DNA of 64,000 nt from an uncultured Lachnospiraceae bacterium (GCA_937965795.1 CALCMD010000038.1:13161-77160); one strand, 5' to 3'. Positions 51,658 through 60,656 are shown, counted from the first letter of the stretch. The notes: generated from the sequence alone by a model not told the origin. Translations and numbers: made by a program.

Positions 51658-53034
51658 CTATTCTTCCACCTTCGGAAGTCCGGCGAATCCCACCTCCAGA
51701 TCTTCATCCGTTGGAATATAATCTGTCATTTCTTTATTATGGAACTTCTCATATGCCACCATATCAAAGTAGCCCGTTCCCGTCAAACCAAACAGGATGG
51801 TCTTTTCTTCCCCGGTCTCTTTACATTTCAGCGCCTCGTCAATCGCCGCCCGGATCGCATGGCTGCTCTCCGGCGCCGGAAGAATGCCCTCTACCCTTGC
51901 AAACTGCTCCGCCGCCTCGAATACCGCCGTCTGCTCTACGGAACGTGCCTCCATATAACCGTCATGATAGAGCTGTGAAAGAACAGAACTCATACCGTGA
52001 TATCTCAGGCCGCCCGCATGATTTGCCGAAGGAATAAACCCGCTTCCCAGCGTATACATCTTTGCCAGCGGACATACCATTCCCGTGTCGCAGAAATCAT
52101 AAGCATATTTTCCTCTGGTCAGACTCGGACAGGAAGCCGGCTCTACGGCAATAAACCGATAGTCTGCTTCTCCTCTCAGCTTTTCTCCCATAAACGGAGA
52201 AATCAGGCCGCCCAGATTCGAACCGCCGCCCGCGCAGCCGATGATGATATCCGGCTTAATGCCGTATTTATCCATCGCAAGCTTCGCTTCCACGCCGATC
52301 ACCGACTGATGAAGCAGTACCTGGTTCAGCACGCTTCCCAGAACATAACGGTACCCTTCCGTATGCGTCGCTACCTCCACGGCCTCTGAAATCGCACACC
52401 CTAAGCTTCCCGTAGTTCCCGGATGGTCTGCAAGAATCTTGCGTCCTACCTCCGTCGTCTCGGACGGAGACGGTGTGACGCTTGCGCCGTAAGTACGCAT
52501 CACTTCTCTTCGGAACGGTTTCTGCTCATAAGAGCATTTTACCATATAGACCTTACAATCCAAATCCAGATAAGCACACGCCATAGACAGGGCGGTCCCC
52601 CACTGTCCTGCTCCCGTCTCTGTCGTCACGCCTTTTAATCCCTGCTGCTTCGCATAATATGCCTGCGCAATGGCAGAATTGAGCTTATGGCTTCCGCTGG
52701 TATTATTTCCCTCAAACTTATAATAAATCTTTGCCGGAGTCTGTAACTTTTCCTCCAGGCAGTAAGCGCGTACCAGCGGCGCCGGACGGTACATCTTATA
52801 AAAATCAAGAATCTTTTCCGGAATATCAATGTAACGGCTGTCATTATCCAGCTCCTGCTTCACCAGCTCCGAACAAAATACCGTCTCCAGCTCTTCCGCT
52901 TTCATAGGCTTCAGTGTCGCCGGGTTTAAAAGCGGCGCCGGTTTATTTTTCATATCCGCACGGACATTGTACCACTGCTTCGGCATCTCGCTTTCTTCCA
53001 GATAAATCTTATATGGAATCTTCTTTTTACTCAT
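51658..53034 (-). CDS. trpB: TrpB2-type tryptophan synthase beta chain (PLP enzyme)
   Basis: 458 aa, the length of TrpB2 rather than TrpB1 (about 400). PLP lysine in NNTSGSHKLNSAIAQAYY, phosphate loop GCAGGGSNLGGLISPF, and GRPTPL replaced by YRPAPLVRAY. The N-terminal extension (YNVRADMKNKPAPLLNPATL) is typical of TrpB2. Makes L-tryptophan from indole or indole-like substrates and serine; no trpA or other trp gene is nearby, so it may salvage indole. AAGGAG precedes the ATG. Confidence 0.93.
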   Translation of the reverse strand: MSKKKIPYKIYLEESEMPKQWYNVRADMKNKPAPLLNPATLKPMKAEELETVFCSELVKQELDNDSRYIDIPEKILDFYKMYRPAPLVRAYCLEEKLQTPAKIYYKFEGNNTSGSHKLNSAIAQAYYAKQQGLKGVTTETGAGQWGTALSMACAYLDLDCKVYMVKCSYEQKPFRREVMRTYGASVTPSPSETTEVGRKILADHPGTTGSLGCAISEAVEVATHTEGYRYVLGSVLNQVLLHQSVIGVEAKLAMDKYGIKPDIIIGCAGGGSNLGGLISPFMGEKLRGEADYRFIAVEPASCPSLTRGKYAYDFCDTGMVCPLAKMYTLGSGFIPSANHAGGLRYHGMSSVLSQLYHDGYMEARSVEQTAVFEAAEQFARVEGILPAPESSHAIRAAIDEALKCKETGEEKTILFGLTGTGYFDMVAYEKFHNKEMTDYIPTDEDLEVGFAGLPKVEE

Positions 53035-53109
53035 CCTTTTCTTCTCCTTTGCCTGTTCCAGTTTTTCTCAGTATTTTCTGTCTATTTTAACACACGCACG
53101 GGAAAAAAA

Positions 53110-53982
53110 CTATCCTTGATTTTTGAATCCCACACGCTCTCCCTGCTTTACCCTTGTTTCGATTCCCCTGCGGGAATTTTCCAGAACATCCGTATCCGGA
53201 CAGACGGCGCCCGGCTGCGTGATCAGAACAACGGTCGATCCTCCAAAGGCAAAGTTTCCTTTTTCCTGCCCTCTTTTCACCATTTTCTCCACCGGACGGT
53301 TTTCAATCTTCCCCACCAGCATGGCACCCACCTCCATCTGAAGGATTGTCCCGAAATTTGCTGATTTCAGCAGGGAATATTCTCTGGTATTTTCCTTATA
53401 AACCGGAACACGGTCATTCGCGAGAGGATTCACCGTATGGAAAACGCCCGGAATCCGCACGCTGTCAGATACCCTTCCGTCATCCACGAAAATATAACGG
53501 TGATAATCCTCCACCGCAAGACGAAATACCCAGACATAGCCTCCCGTAAAAAACCTTGCCAGTTTCCGGTTCCGCAAAAGACTTCCCACGGTATAAGTGG
53601 TATGCTTGATCGAAAATACGGCATTTTCGTCAACCGGATAGACACCAAGCCTGCTGTCACAGGGACTGATAAAAATTCCGGGCGCTTCTTCTATTCGCCT
53701 TGCTCCGGAAACCAGCCTTCTGGTAAAAAAATCATTATAGGAAACATACTCTTTTTTTTCAAAATCTCTCATATCCAGGGAATGATTTCTGATAAATGCC
53801 GGAATCCATCTTCTGGATATTCCGGAATCAAGCGCTCTTCCTCCCAGCTTTGAAAATATGGGCGAAATCAGCGGACGCAAAAGAACTCTTCCCGCCGTAT
53901 GCCCATACAGCTTTTCCACCAGTCGGTCCTGTAAGGAATCTTCCTCCGTCACCTTTCCCATGCGGTCTGCCACCAGATACAT
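53110..53982 (-). CDS. psd: Phosphatidylserine decarboxylase
   Basis: 290 aa. Pyruvoyl-dependent enzyme that makes phosphatidylethanolamine. The self-cleavage site is FGGSTVVL (LGST-type), and the family motif VEDYHRYIFVDDG is present. Preceded by NDFFTRRLVSGARR and followed by AVCPDTDVLENSRRGIETRVK. AAGGAGG lies 7 bases before the ATG, 12 bases after pssA, its supplier of phosphatidylserine. Confidence 0.93.
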   Translation of the reverse strand: MYLVADRMGKVTEEDSLQDRLVEKLYGHTAGRVLLRPLISPIFSKLGGRALDSGISRRWIPAFIRNHSLDMRDFEKKEYVSYNDFFTRRLVSGARRIEEAPGIFISPCDSRLGVYPVDENAVFSIKHTTYTVGSLLRNRKLARFFTGGYVWVFRLAVEDYHRYIFVDDGRVSDSVRIPGVFHTVNPLANDRVPVYKENTREYSLLKSANFGTILQMEVGAMLVGKIENRPVEKMVKRGQEKGNFAFGGSTVVLITQPGAVCPDTDVLENSRRGIETRVKQGERVGFKNQG

Positions 53983-53994
53983 CCTATTTCCTCC

Positions 53995-54651
53995 TTATTT
54001 ATAAAAACGCAGCATCCGCCACCATCCACGCCATACAAACAGGATGATAGCTACCGCTGCCGCCACAACCAGAACCAGCAGGCACAGCTCCTTTGTTGAT
54101 GGCTTCCGGAACTTAAAGTCCTTCACAAATAAAATTCCCACAACCGCAACCAGTATATGTAACACAATCACAAAAGCCTGAGGACTCGGAAACAAAGGCG
54201 ACAGTACAAAAATAATCGGAAGAGCAATCGCCATAGAGGTAATCGGAAGTCCCTGGTAATATTTTCTGGCCTCCTCCGTCTCATTCTGGCGTTTCGCCTC
54301 CATCACATTGAAATATCCCAAACGGATCACTCCAGCCAGCCCATACAGCACCAGAATCGCCATGCTGTAAATTTTATCCATCCCAAGCTTATAGCAAATG
54401 ATAATCGGGAATACGCCAAAACAGACCACGTCGCAGAGCGAATCAATCTGAATGCCAAAGTTTTTCTCATCCTCTGTCCGGTTCTTTTTCGTACGTGCAA
54501 TTTTCCCGTCAAACATATCGCACAGCCCGGAGACTGCCAGGCAGAAAATTGCCCACCGGATGTGCTTTGTCGACGCACAGAAGATGCCGATCGTCGAGAC
54601 GGCGAAACTGATGTAAGTAAGCACTACGGTATAATCATAAAATCCTATCAT
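53995..54651 (-). CDS. pssA: CDP-diacylglycerol-serine O-phosphatidyltransferase
   Basis: 218 aa with six to eight membrane segments. The CDP-alcohol phosphotransferase motif D-G-x2-A-R...G-x3-D-x3-D is seen in LCDMFDGKIARTKKN and FGIQIDSLCDVV. Makes phosphatidylserine from CDP-DAG and serine. AAGGAG lies 7 bases before the ATG; the following gene is psd. Confidence 0.92.
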   Translation of the reverse strand: MIGFYDYTVVLTYISFAVSTIGIFCASTKHIRWAIFCLAVSGLCDMFDGKIARTKKNRTEDEKNFGIQIDSLCDVVCFGVFPIIICYKLGMDKIYSMAILVLYGLAGVIRLGYFNVMEAKRQNETEEARKYYQGLPITSMAIALPIIFVLSPLFPSPQAFVIVLHILVAVVGILFVKDFKFRKPSTKELCLLVLVVAAAVAIILFVWRGWWRMLRFYK

Positions 54652-54662
54652 AAGTAATCTCC

Positions 54663-55676
54663 TTATTCATACGTTTTTCGAAACTGTGCCACCACTGTAA
54701 AGATCGCACTGATCAAAAGCTGGATATAATAGCCAAGCCCTCTGGAAAGCACCATCGCCGGCAAAAGAACCGTCTTAAAAACCGGTGCAAAAATTTTCAA
54801 AAACAGCGTCTCGCTGATTCCCATTCCTCCCGGAAGGGGGAGCATGTCAACGGAAACAGAAATGACCGCCTGTAAAAATACTACGTCCCATAGGGAAGTC
54901 CCGGACATGCCAAACGCCAGGTAAACCGTCCATGTCACCGCAAACAACGCCATACGCTGCACAAAAGTAATCAGAATGACATGAAAAATAACTCTTTTAT
55001 GAGCCTTTAAATAAGCTGCCGTCTCCTGATAGACCTGCATAGACTGCTCAAGCTTTTTCCTCCGTTCTTCCTTGCGCTTCATCAGGCGCAGCTTCTCCAT
55101 CCATCCCATGCCCGTCATCAGAATCTTTTTCGCCAGAACCGGATGAAATACCAGAATCGTCATAAAGCTTACGCAGAATACATTCAGCGCCAGCCCAAGA
55201 TAGTAAACCGGAAGAATTTCCTCTAAATACTGATGCAGAAAACCTCTCCCAAAAAGCAGGATTCCAAGTCCAATCACCACCAGAACCAGTTTATACGTAA
55301 TTGTCACAACCATAAGAATTACGGTGGAGACCGGAATCGGTATCTTCTCCTTCTTCATATAGTAAATCTGCATCGGCTGTCCCCCGCTTGCCGAGGGAGT
55401 GATACAGCTAAAGAAAAATCCAACAGAGGAAAACAAAAAGCAGACACGCTTTTTCAAATGAATCTGAAAAGACCGCATCATATACCATATGATGATCGAT
55501 TCCCCCCAGATAAAGAATACCACAAGCGCCACTCCGGGGAGCAGCCACCGGATGTCCGCCTCTTTGATAGCCTTCGCCATAGCCCCCAGATCCTCACCGT
55601 GAAAAACACCATACACGGTCAGTCCGAATACTACGACCAGAAACAGCACATTCCATACCGCTTTCTTTCCCCGCAT
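54663..55676 (-). CDS. Flippase-like membrane protein (LPG synthase TM family)
   Basis: 337 aa, 7-8 membrane segments. Family hallmarks: FFSCITPSASGGQPMQIYYM and LPLPGGMGISETLFLKIF (the G-x-GI-E motif). Same family as the 10.5-11.5 kb protein. Its ATG directly follows the stop of the PAP2 gene (no gap), and pssA-psd follow 11 bases later. A role in aminophospholipid transport or flipping is a reasonable inference. Confidence 0.85.
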   Translation of the reverse strand: MRGKKAVWNVLFLVVVFGLTVYGVFHGEDLGAMAKAIKEADIRWLLPGVALVVFFIWGESIIIWYMMRSFQIHLKKRVCFLFSSVGFFFSCITPSASGGQPMQIYYMKKEKIPIPVSTVILMVVTITYKLVLVVIGLGILLFGRGFLHQYLEEILPVYYLGLALNVFCVSFMTILVFHPVLAKKILMTGMGWMEKLRLMKRKEERRKKLEQSMQVYQETAAYLKAHKRVIFHVILITFVQRMALFAVTWTVYLAFGMSGTSLWDVVFLQAVISVSVDMLPLPGGMGISETLFLKIFAPVFKTVLLPAMVLSRGLGYYIQLLISAIFTVVAQFRKTYE

Positions 55677-56372
55677 TTAACTCCTCCCTCTCGCTGGAAA
55701 AATCTTTCCATTGACTTTATTTAAAAGCTTTTCATACCTCTTCCAGACTCCTGGCTTTTTCCCGATAAAAAAACAGATTTCCGCCAGAAGAATCCCGCCG
55801 ATCACATCCGGAATTACATGCTGCTTTGTCGTCAGCGTCGAAACGCACACCAGAAGCGCCATGATACACGAAGCTCCCCGATACCAGGCCGGGATTTCCT
55901 TTTTCCCACGCAGTCCGATGTAACAGAACCAGCTCACCAGGCAGTGAATCGACGGAAAGAGATTATCCGCTGCATCTACCCTGTAAATCAAAAGCATCAT
56001 CTGATTCCAAATCCCACCGGAACCCACCTCCGGACGGACATTTGTCGTGGGAAACGCCAGAAAAAATACCAGGCAAACCGCCCTGGATAAAAGATCAGCC
56101 GCAAAAAACTGACACACTTCTTTCTTTTCCTGACGCGCGATCAGAATATAGTTTGCTGCCCAGAACAGATAACATCCCAGATAAATCACCGCAGACGGCG
56201 GCCAGAACGGAATCATCTGATCCATCGGACCCTCAATATTATAATGACGCCATCCTCCGGCAATCATCCTTGAGCCTGTATAAACTACCATATTAAACGA
56301 AACAGCCAGAATCAGCGGAAACAGCCTGTCGCGTGGAATCAATGCTCTTATCTTTTCTCGTATCTTACCCAT
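55677..56372 (-). CDS. PAP2-family membrane phosphatase
   Basis: 231 aa, six membrane segments. PAP2 motifs: NLFPSIHCLVSWF (catalytic histidine in SxH) and LTTKQHVIPDVIGGIL (second histidine). The first K..RP motif is degenerate, as in inositol-phosphorylceramide-synthase-like members. First gene of the phospholipid operon; may dephosphorylate phosphatidate or a polyprenyl pyrophosphate, or act as a head-group transferase. Confidence 0.87.
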   Translation of the reverse strand: MGKIREKIRALIPRDRLFPLILAVSFNMVVYTGSRMIAGGWRHYNIEGPMDQMIPFWPPSAVIYLGCYLFWAANYILIARQEKKEVCQFFAADLLSRAVCLVFFLAFPTTNVRPEVGSGGIWNQMMLLIYRVDAADNLFPSIHCLVSWFCYIGLRGKKEIPAWYRGASCIMALLVCVSTLTTKQHVIPDVIGGILLAEICFFIGKKPGVWKRYEKLLNKVNGKIFPARGRS

Positions 56373-56420
56373 ATCTCTCCCACAATTTATAATTTCTTAT
56401 TTCTATTTTTAACTGACATG

Positions 56421-56478
56421 TCTGCTGACGCAGAAACCACTATGAATGAAAGTCATCCGTTGCGTGACGGGACTTTCA
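56421..56478 (-). promoter_or_regulatory. Structured leader of the phospholipid operon
   Basis: Downstream of the promoter the leader of about 105 bases forms TGAAAGTC-CCGT/ACGG-AT-GACTTTCA (56447-56478) and then TCTGC/GCAGA (56421-56434, loop GTCA). No T-run follows, so it is not a simple terminator. Could be a regulatory leader or only an RNA stabiliser. Confidence 0.4.
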
Positions 56479-56484
56479 CCGTAA

Positions 56485-56513
56485 AGTATAACAGGGTCAT
56501 AGGCGATACTCAA
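56485..56513 (-). promoter_or_regulatory. Promoter of the phospholipid operon
   Basis: Minus strand TTGAGT (56513-56508), 17-base spacer, TATACT (56490-56485). Confidence 0.65.
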
Positions 56514-56582
56514 GAAACCATACCATATTTTTAAGAAATATTAAGATATAAATTATAAAATGATCGTCGCAGACGGCGCCTC

Positions 56583-57119
56583 CTACTGAAATTTCACGAT
56601 CTCCTCCAGCTCTTTGCGGGGACGGAATGCCGGCTCTCCATCCCGGTAACCGATTGCAAGGACTGCCGCGACCTCCTCATTGTCCGGAATCGAAAACTGT
56701 TTTCGAAGCTCCTTTTCATCACGAATCCCCATAATCAGTGTATCCAGTCCGAGGTCACGGGCCTTCAGAACCAGATATGCGTTCTGCATTCCCAGATCAT
56801 AGGCTCCCCATTCATCTCCAAGCTCATTATCCGGCTTTCCCGCCGTATATCCGGCCACGCCCCGCACAAAGGTCGTCACGATCATCGCCGGGGCATTCCC
56901 GCTGCTTTTCTGATTGAAAGCAGGCAGACAGTTCTTTCTCACTTCCTCTGTCTTTTCCGGTGTGTCCGCTACATAATAGCGTCCGGTCTGTGAATTCTTC
57001 CAGCTGGGCGCCAACTGTGCAGCCTTTAAGATTTCTTCGATCACCGGCCGTTCGATCGTCCTTCCCGCCTCAAAAGCACGGACACTTCTACGCATCTGAA
57101 TCAATTCTTTAAACTCCAT
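56583..57119 (-). CDS. Nitroreductase family protein
   Basis: 178 aa. FMN-binding features: MRRSVRAFE at the N-terminus, APSWKNSQTGRYYV, and DTLIMGIRDEKELRKQFSIP near the C-terminus. Probably a flavin NAD(P)H oxidoreductase of unknown substrate. The ATG at 57119 has AGGAGG 7 bases upstream and is preferred over one six codons earlier. Confidence 0.9.
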   Translation of the reverse strand: MEFKELIQMRRSVRAFEAGRTIERPVIEEILKAAQLAPSWKNSQTGRYYVADTPEKTEEVRKNCLPAFNQKSSGNAPAMIVTTFVRGVAGYTAGKPDNELGDEWGAYDLGMQNAYLVLKARDLGLDTLIMGIRDEKELRKQFSIPDNEEVAAVLAIGYRDGEPAFRPRKELEEIVKFQ

Positions 57120-57217
57120 TTTTCTTCCTCCTGCCATAAAATATTTCTCTTTTCCATTGTAAACACCTGAAATGCTGCTGAAAGCAAAATATACAATCTC
57201 TATTTTCTGACAAAATT

Positions 57218-57246
57218 ACGATACTCTATCCCAACGCCCTAGTCAA
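57218..57246 (-). promoter_or_regulatory. Possible promoter of the nitroreductase gene
   Basis: Minus strand TTGACT (57246-57241), 17-base spacer, TATCGT (57223-57218). The -10 is weak and the leader would be about 90 bases. Confidence 0.4.
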
Positions 57247-57320
57247 GTCCCCAAAATCGTGTTAAAATAGTTTACTGTAACATACTGTTTTTTATCATCC
57301 TTTAAAAGGAGGCGTTTGAA

Positions 57321-58073
57321 ATGAGTATGCAGCTAGAAAATAAGGTCGCAATCGTCACTGGCGGAAGCCGTGGAATTGGTTACGCCACAGTAGAAGCATT
57401 TCTGAACGAAGGGGCGTCCGTTATCCTGTGCGGCTCCCGCCCGGAAACTGCCGAAAAAGCAGTCTCGCAATTAAAAGAACAAAATCCTGACGCTGCCGTG
57501 GAAGGAATCAGCCCCTCCCTGCAAAGCTACGACGATGTGAAAGCCGCTTTTGATGAAATCGCCCGGAAGTACGGACGTATTGATATCCTTGTCAATAATG
57601 CCGGCATCTCCGAAAGCACTCCCTTTTCTTCCTACACGGAAGAACTCTTCGACAAAGTCATGGATTTGAATGTAAAAGGACTCTATAACTGCACCCGTGC
57701 CGTTATCGACCACATGACTGCGCAAAAAAGCGGCGTCATCCTCAACACTTCTTCGATGGTAAGTATCAGCGGACAGCCAGGCGGCGTAGCCTATCCAACT
57801 TCCAAATTCGCCGCCAATGGTTTTACACTCTCCCTGGCCAGGGAACTTGGCCCCCTCGGAATCCGTGTAAATGCCGTCGCCCCCGGAATTACTTATACAG
57901 ATATGATGCGCGCCGTTCCCAAAGAGGTCATTGAGCCGTTGATTGCAAAGATTCCTCTGCGCCGTCTCGGGCAGCCTGAGGATATTGCCAACGCATTCGT
58001 GTTCCTGGCGTCAGAAAAAGCTTCTTATATTACCGGGGCTATACTCAATGTCGACGGTCTGGCACGCGCCTGA
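57321..58073 (+). CDS. Short-chain dehydrogenase/reductase
   Basis: 250 aa, classical SDR. NAD(P) motif VTGGSRGIGYA, NNAGIS, catalytic serine in NTSSMVS, YPTSK (Tyr/Lys), and a FabG-like end (ITGAILNVDG). An arginine after the second beta strand (CGSRPE) favours NADP(H). Layout resembles FabG and hydroxysteroid dehydrogenases such as BaiA, so a bile-acid or other hydroxysteroid substrate is possible, but nothing nearby supports it. AGGAGG precedes the ATG. Confidence 0.88.
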   Translation: MSMQLENKVAIVTGGSRGIGYATVEAFLNEGASVILCGSRPETAEKAVSQLKEQNPDAAVEGISPSLQSYDDVKAAFDEIARKYGRIDILVNNAGISESTPFSSYTEELFDKVMDLNVKGLYNCTRAVIDHMTAQKSGVILNTSSMVSISGQPGGVAYPTSKFAANGFTLSLARELGPLGIRVNAVAPGITYTDMMRAVPKEVIEPLIAKIPLRRLGQPEDIANAFVFLASEKASYITGAILNVDGLARA

Positions 58074-58087
58074 TCGCACCAAAACGA

Positions 58088-58124
58088 GGCTGCGGCAGAA
58101 CTTGTTCTGTCACAGCCCCTTTTT
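58088..58124. terminator. Bidirectional terminator between the SDR and codB-like genes
   Basis: GGCTG/CAGCC outside and GGCAGAAC/GTTCTGTC inside, then CCTTTTTCTC. It lies exactly between the two convergent stop codons. Confidence 0.85.
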
Positions 58125-58125
58125 C

Positions 58126-59376
58126 TCATTTCTTATGTACCATCTGTCCGATGAAGTAGCATACCGCCGCCACTACCATACCATTGATAGAAGCGATTCC
58201 CCAGCTCAGCAGGTTTGCCACGGCTGCTCCCAGAAGGACGCCGAGCACCGCCGACCAGTCTACCACTTTCAGATTTTTCTGGTCATCCGTATAGTCCTCT
58301 CTGTGCATAAAATAGCCAAGCACCACGATAATACCTACCGGTGGGAGCGTACAGTTCAGAATATTCAGCCAGTCACAGAAATTCCAATACAGCCATACTG
58401 CCGCAACCGTACCGATCATACCCGAAATCAGAACCATCGGTTTCTTCTTCTGATGGAAGATATTTGCCAGTCCAAGACCCGCGGAATACAGCGCATTGTC
58501 ATTGGTCGTCCAGATGTTCAGTCCCAGTACCAGCACCGCCAGATAGAACAGATTCAGACGAATCATAACTTCAAAAATATCGTTTCCTCCAACGAAGATC
58601 GAGGACACAGCGCCAAAAAAGAACATCAGGGAATTCCCGATAAAGAATGCTACGACCGTGGTAATCGCCCCAAATTTTCCGTTCTTTGCAAAACGGGTAA
58701 AATTCGGCGTCGCCGTTCCGCCGGATACGAAAGAACCGACCACCAGACCCGCTCCGCCGATAATAGTCAGGGAGCCGCTGGATGCTGCAAACTGGTCAAT
58801 GATCGTGCCATCCCCGCGCTGCACCGCCATAATCATAGCCACTGTACCGAGAACCGCTACCAACGGTACTGCGATATAGCTGACGATCGTCAGGGACTTG
58901 ATTCCAAAATATGCAGACGCCGTCATACAAATTCCTGCCAGAACCACCAGCGCCCACATCGCTGTCTCGCTTCCTCCAAGAAGCTCATTCGCTACGGGAA
59001 TCGCAAACATGGCAACGCCAACGCCAAACCATCCAATCTGCGTAAAGCTGATCATCGCCGACGGCAGATAGGAGCCTTTCGTTCCAAATGCACGCCGTGC
59101 CAGAAGATCCAGGCTTAATCCGGTCTTTGCACCAACATACCCCAGAAGTCCCGTATACAGCGCCAGGATCAGGCCGCCCAGAATCAGGGAACCTATGAAA
59201 CCGCCAAAATCCAGCCCGTCAGCCAGCTCCTGCCCTACCCACATGCTCGCCGAGAAGAACGTGAATCCCAGCATAATCATAAACATCGTCAAATGGCCTC
59301 TTCTGCTCTCTTTCGGCACCGCACTCTCTGCATAATCCAGGTCTGTCGCTGCCGCTTTCTTTTTTGTCTCACTCAT
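58126..59376 (-). CDS. codB: Cytosine/purine permease (NCS1 family, CodB-like)
   Basis: 416 aa, about 12 membrane segments. NCS1 features: FTFFSASMWVGQELADGLDF in the first segments, TGLSLDLLARRAFG and ISFTQIGWFGVGVAMF. Imports cytosine or a related nucleobase by ion symport. The ATG at 59376 has AAAGGAG 8 bases upstream; a longer frame would overlap the phosphoribosyltransferase-like gene. Second gene of its operon. Confidence 0.88.
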   Translation of the reverse strand: MSETKKKAAATDLDYAESAVPKESRRGHLTMFMIMLGFTFFSASMWVGQELADGLDFGGFIGSLILGGLILALYTGLLGYVGAKTGLSLDLLARRAFGTKGSYLPSAMISFTQIGWFGVGVAMFAIPVANELLGGSETAMWALVVLAGICMTASAYFGIKSLTIVSYIAVPLVAVLGTVAMIMAVQRGDGTIIDQFAASSGSLTIIGGAGLVVGSFVSGGTATPNFTRFAKNGKFGAITTVVAFFIGNSLMFFFGAVSSIFVGGNDIFEVMIRLNLFYLAVLVLGLNIWTTNDNALYSAGLGLANIFHQKKKPMVLISGMIGTVAAVWLYWNFCDWLNILNCTLPPVGIIVVLGYFMHREDYTDDQKNLKVVDWSAVLGVLLGAAVANLLSWGIASINGMVVAAVCYFIGQMVHKK

Positions 59377-59440
59377 TTTTCTCTCTCCTTTGTATATAAC
59401 GTGATCCGGGGTAAAAACAGTTCCTCCCGGTATCTTTCTA

Positions 59441-60529
59441 TTAAAGAATGTACTTGCGCAATGCCTTCGTAAATTCTGCGATTCTCTGTCCTGCAATCTC
59501 ACGAAGCGTCACGCCTTTTAAACTTTCTATGTATCCAAGTTCCTGCTTGTAAAGCCATTTTGTCTGAACAGAATCCAGCTTTCCGTAATGGTTGTAAGCG
59601 AGCCACTCCTCGTAGCTTACCGGCGTCTGGTATCCCAGCTTTTCATCCAGAAGCTCTTTTAAATCGATCTGATCCGCCCGTTTTTCCATGCCTTCCCAAA
59701 ACTCCAGAACCTCTTTTACGTGCTCGTGTATCTCATACCGCCTGGCTCCCCCATCATAAATGATACATTTTTCAAAAAGAGGGTCCCGCATGGATAACGT
59801 CTCCCTCCGGAATTCCGGTGCGATGATTCCGCCTTTCCAGTAAAAATCCACGTCCGGAAGATTGATGCCGGACACGCCCTTATCCTGGTAGGTGCTGAAA
59901 ATCCCCTCGTAATATACCGTAATAAAGCCTTCGAAATCCGGCCAGTATTCCCGAATCTCCTTTGTCAGTCTTTCCAGAAGAGAAATCCCCTTCGTTCCCC
60001 CTATGGTAAAGATAATGATGTTGCGCAGCTTGGCGCCCCTGTTCCGGTAAAAATCCGTCACATGCCGCAGACAGTGAACCAGCGTCTCGCCCGACGCGAT
60101 AATATCTCCGATCAGAAGCGTACTGCCCGGAACCATCGTCAGCTTGCTGTACTTAATTTCCAATCCTGCGATTTCATCATCCTCAAAAACACGCTCACTG
60201 GAAAGAAAGCTAATGTCATGCACCCGGATATGTTCCCGGTAGCAGCTTTCCTCTAATGGATAATTCAACGCCCCTCTCAGAATCGAAAGGATATTCGCTG
60301 TCGTCACCTTTTTCTGTTCCTTAAAGTAATACATCATCTGGGCAGTCGCAGGAAGCATACAGTGATACACTTCATATCCCACGATCTCCGGCGTATTCAT
60401 CAGCTTCCTTGTTTCGGCTTCTGATACCACATAATACTCGTTCTCAAAGTTACCGCCCTCCACACGGTAACAGTCCACTCCCTGCTCGGAAAATTCCGAG
60501 ACAAGCCTCACTTCATTCCATTTCTCCAT
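59441..60529 (-). CDS. Phosphoribosyltransferase-like protein paired with the codB-like permease
   Basis: 362 aa. The centre has a PRTase-type PRPP loop: STLLIGDIIASGETLVHCL, preceded by ILSILRGALNYPLEE and followed by IIIFTIGGTKG. The first acidic residue of the usual DD pair is G here, so PRPP binding may differ. The length exceeds normal nucleobase PRTases (about 180-220 aa), with a C-terminal helical extension of about 120 residues. Operon partner is a nucleobase permease, which suggests a salvage enzyme, but no characterised family is recognised. Confidence 0.72.
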   Translation of the reverse strand: MEKWNEVRLVSEFSEQGVDCYRVEGGNFENEYYVVSEAETRKLMNTPEIVGYEVYHCMLPATAQMMYYFKEQKKVTTANILSILRGALNYPLEESCYREHIRVHDISFLSSERVFEDDEIAGLEIKYSKLTMVPGSTLLIGDIIASGETLVHCLRHVTDFYRNRGAKLRNIIIFTIGGTKGISLLERLTKEIREYWPDFEGFITVYYEGIFSTYQDKGVSGINLPDVDFYWKGGIIAPEFRRETLSMRDPLFEKCIIYDGGARRYEIHEHVKEVLEFWEGMEKRADQIDLKELLDEKLGYQTPVSYEEWLAYNHYGKLDSVQTKWLYKQELGYIESLKGVTLREIAGQRIAEFTKALRKYIL

Positions 60530-60573
60530 CTGTTCTTCCTCTTCTTTTCTCCGTATCGTTGGTTACACGAAAA

Positions 60574-60605
60574 CAGCCAATCTCCGAACCTGAAAAGACC
60601 GGCTG
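60574..60605 (-). terminator. Attenuator-like hairpin in the PRT/codB leader
   Basis: Minus strand: CAGCCGGTC pairs with GATTGGCTG (two G-T) around a 14-base loop, then TTTTCG. It lies between the promoter and the start codon, so it can terminate early unless disrupted; regulation by a nucleobase-linked factor is possible. Confidence 0.5.
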
Positions 60606-60627
60606 CTTTTTTACATACTTATCTAAA

Positions 60628-60656
60628 ATAATAGAATGAACTGCCTGGATTGTCAA
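60628..60656 (-). promoter_or_regulatory. Promoter of the PRT/codB operon
   Basis: Minus strand TTGACA (60656-60651), 17-base spacer, TATTAT (60633-60628). The -35 lies 10 bases downstream of the stop of the truncated sensor-kinase remnant. Confidence 0.8.

Noticed and set aside
56447..56490. Cobalamin riboswitch or group II intron fragment (GGTGAAAGTCC)
   Set aside because: Only this short string matches; the rest of either structure is absent.
57321..58073. Bile-acid hydroxysteroid dehydrogenase
   Set aside because: General layout resembles BaiA, but so do many FabG-like SDRs, and there is no bai gene nearby; kept as SDR only.
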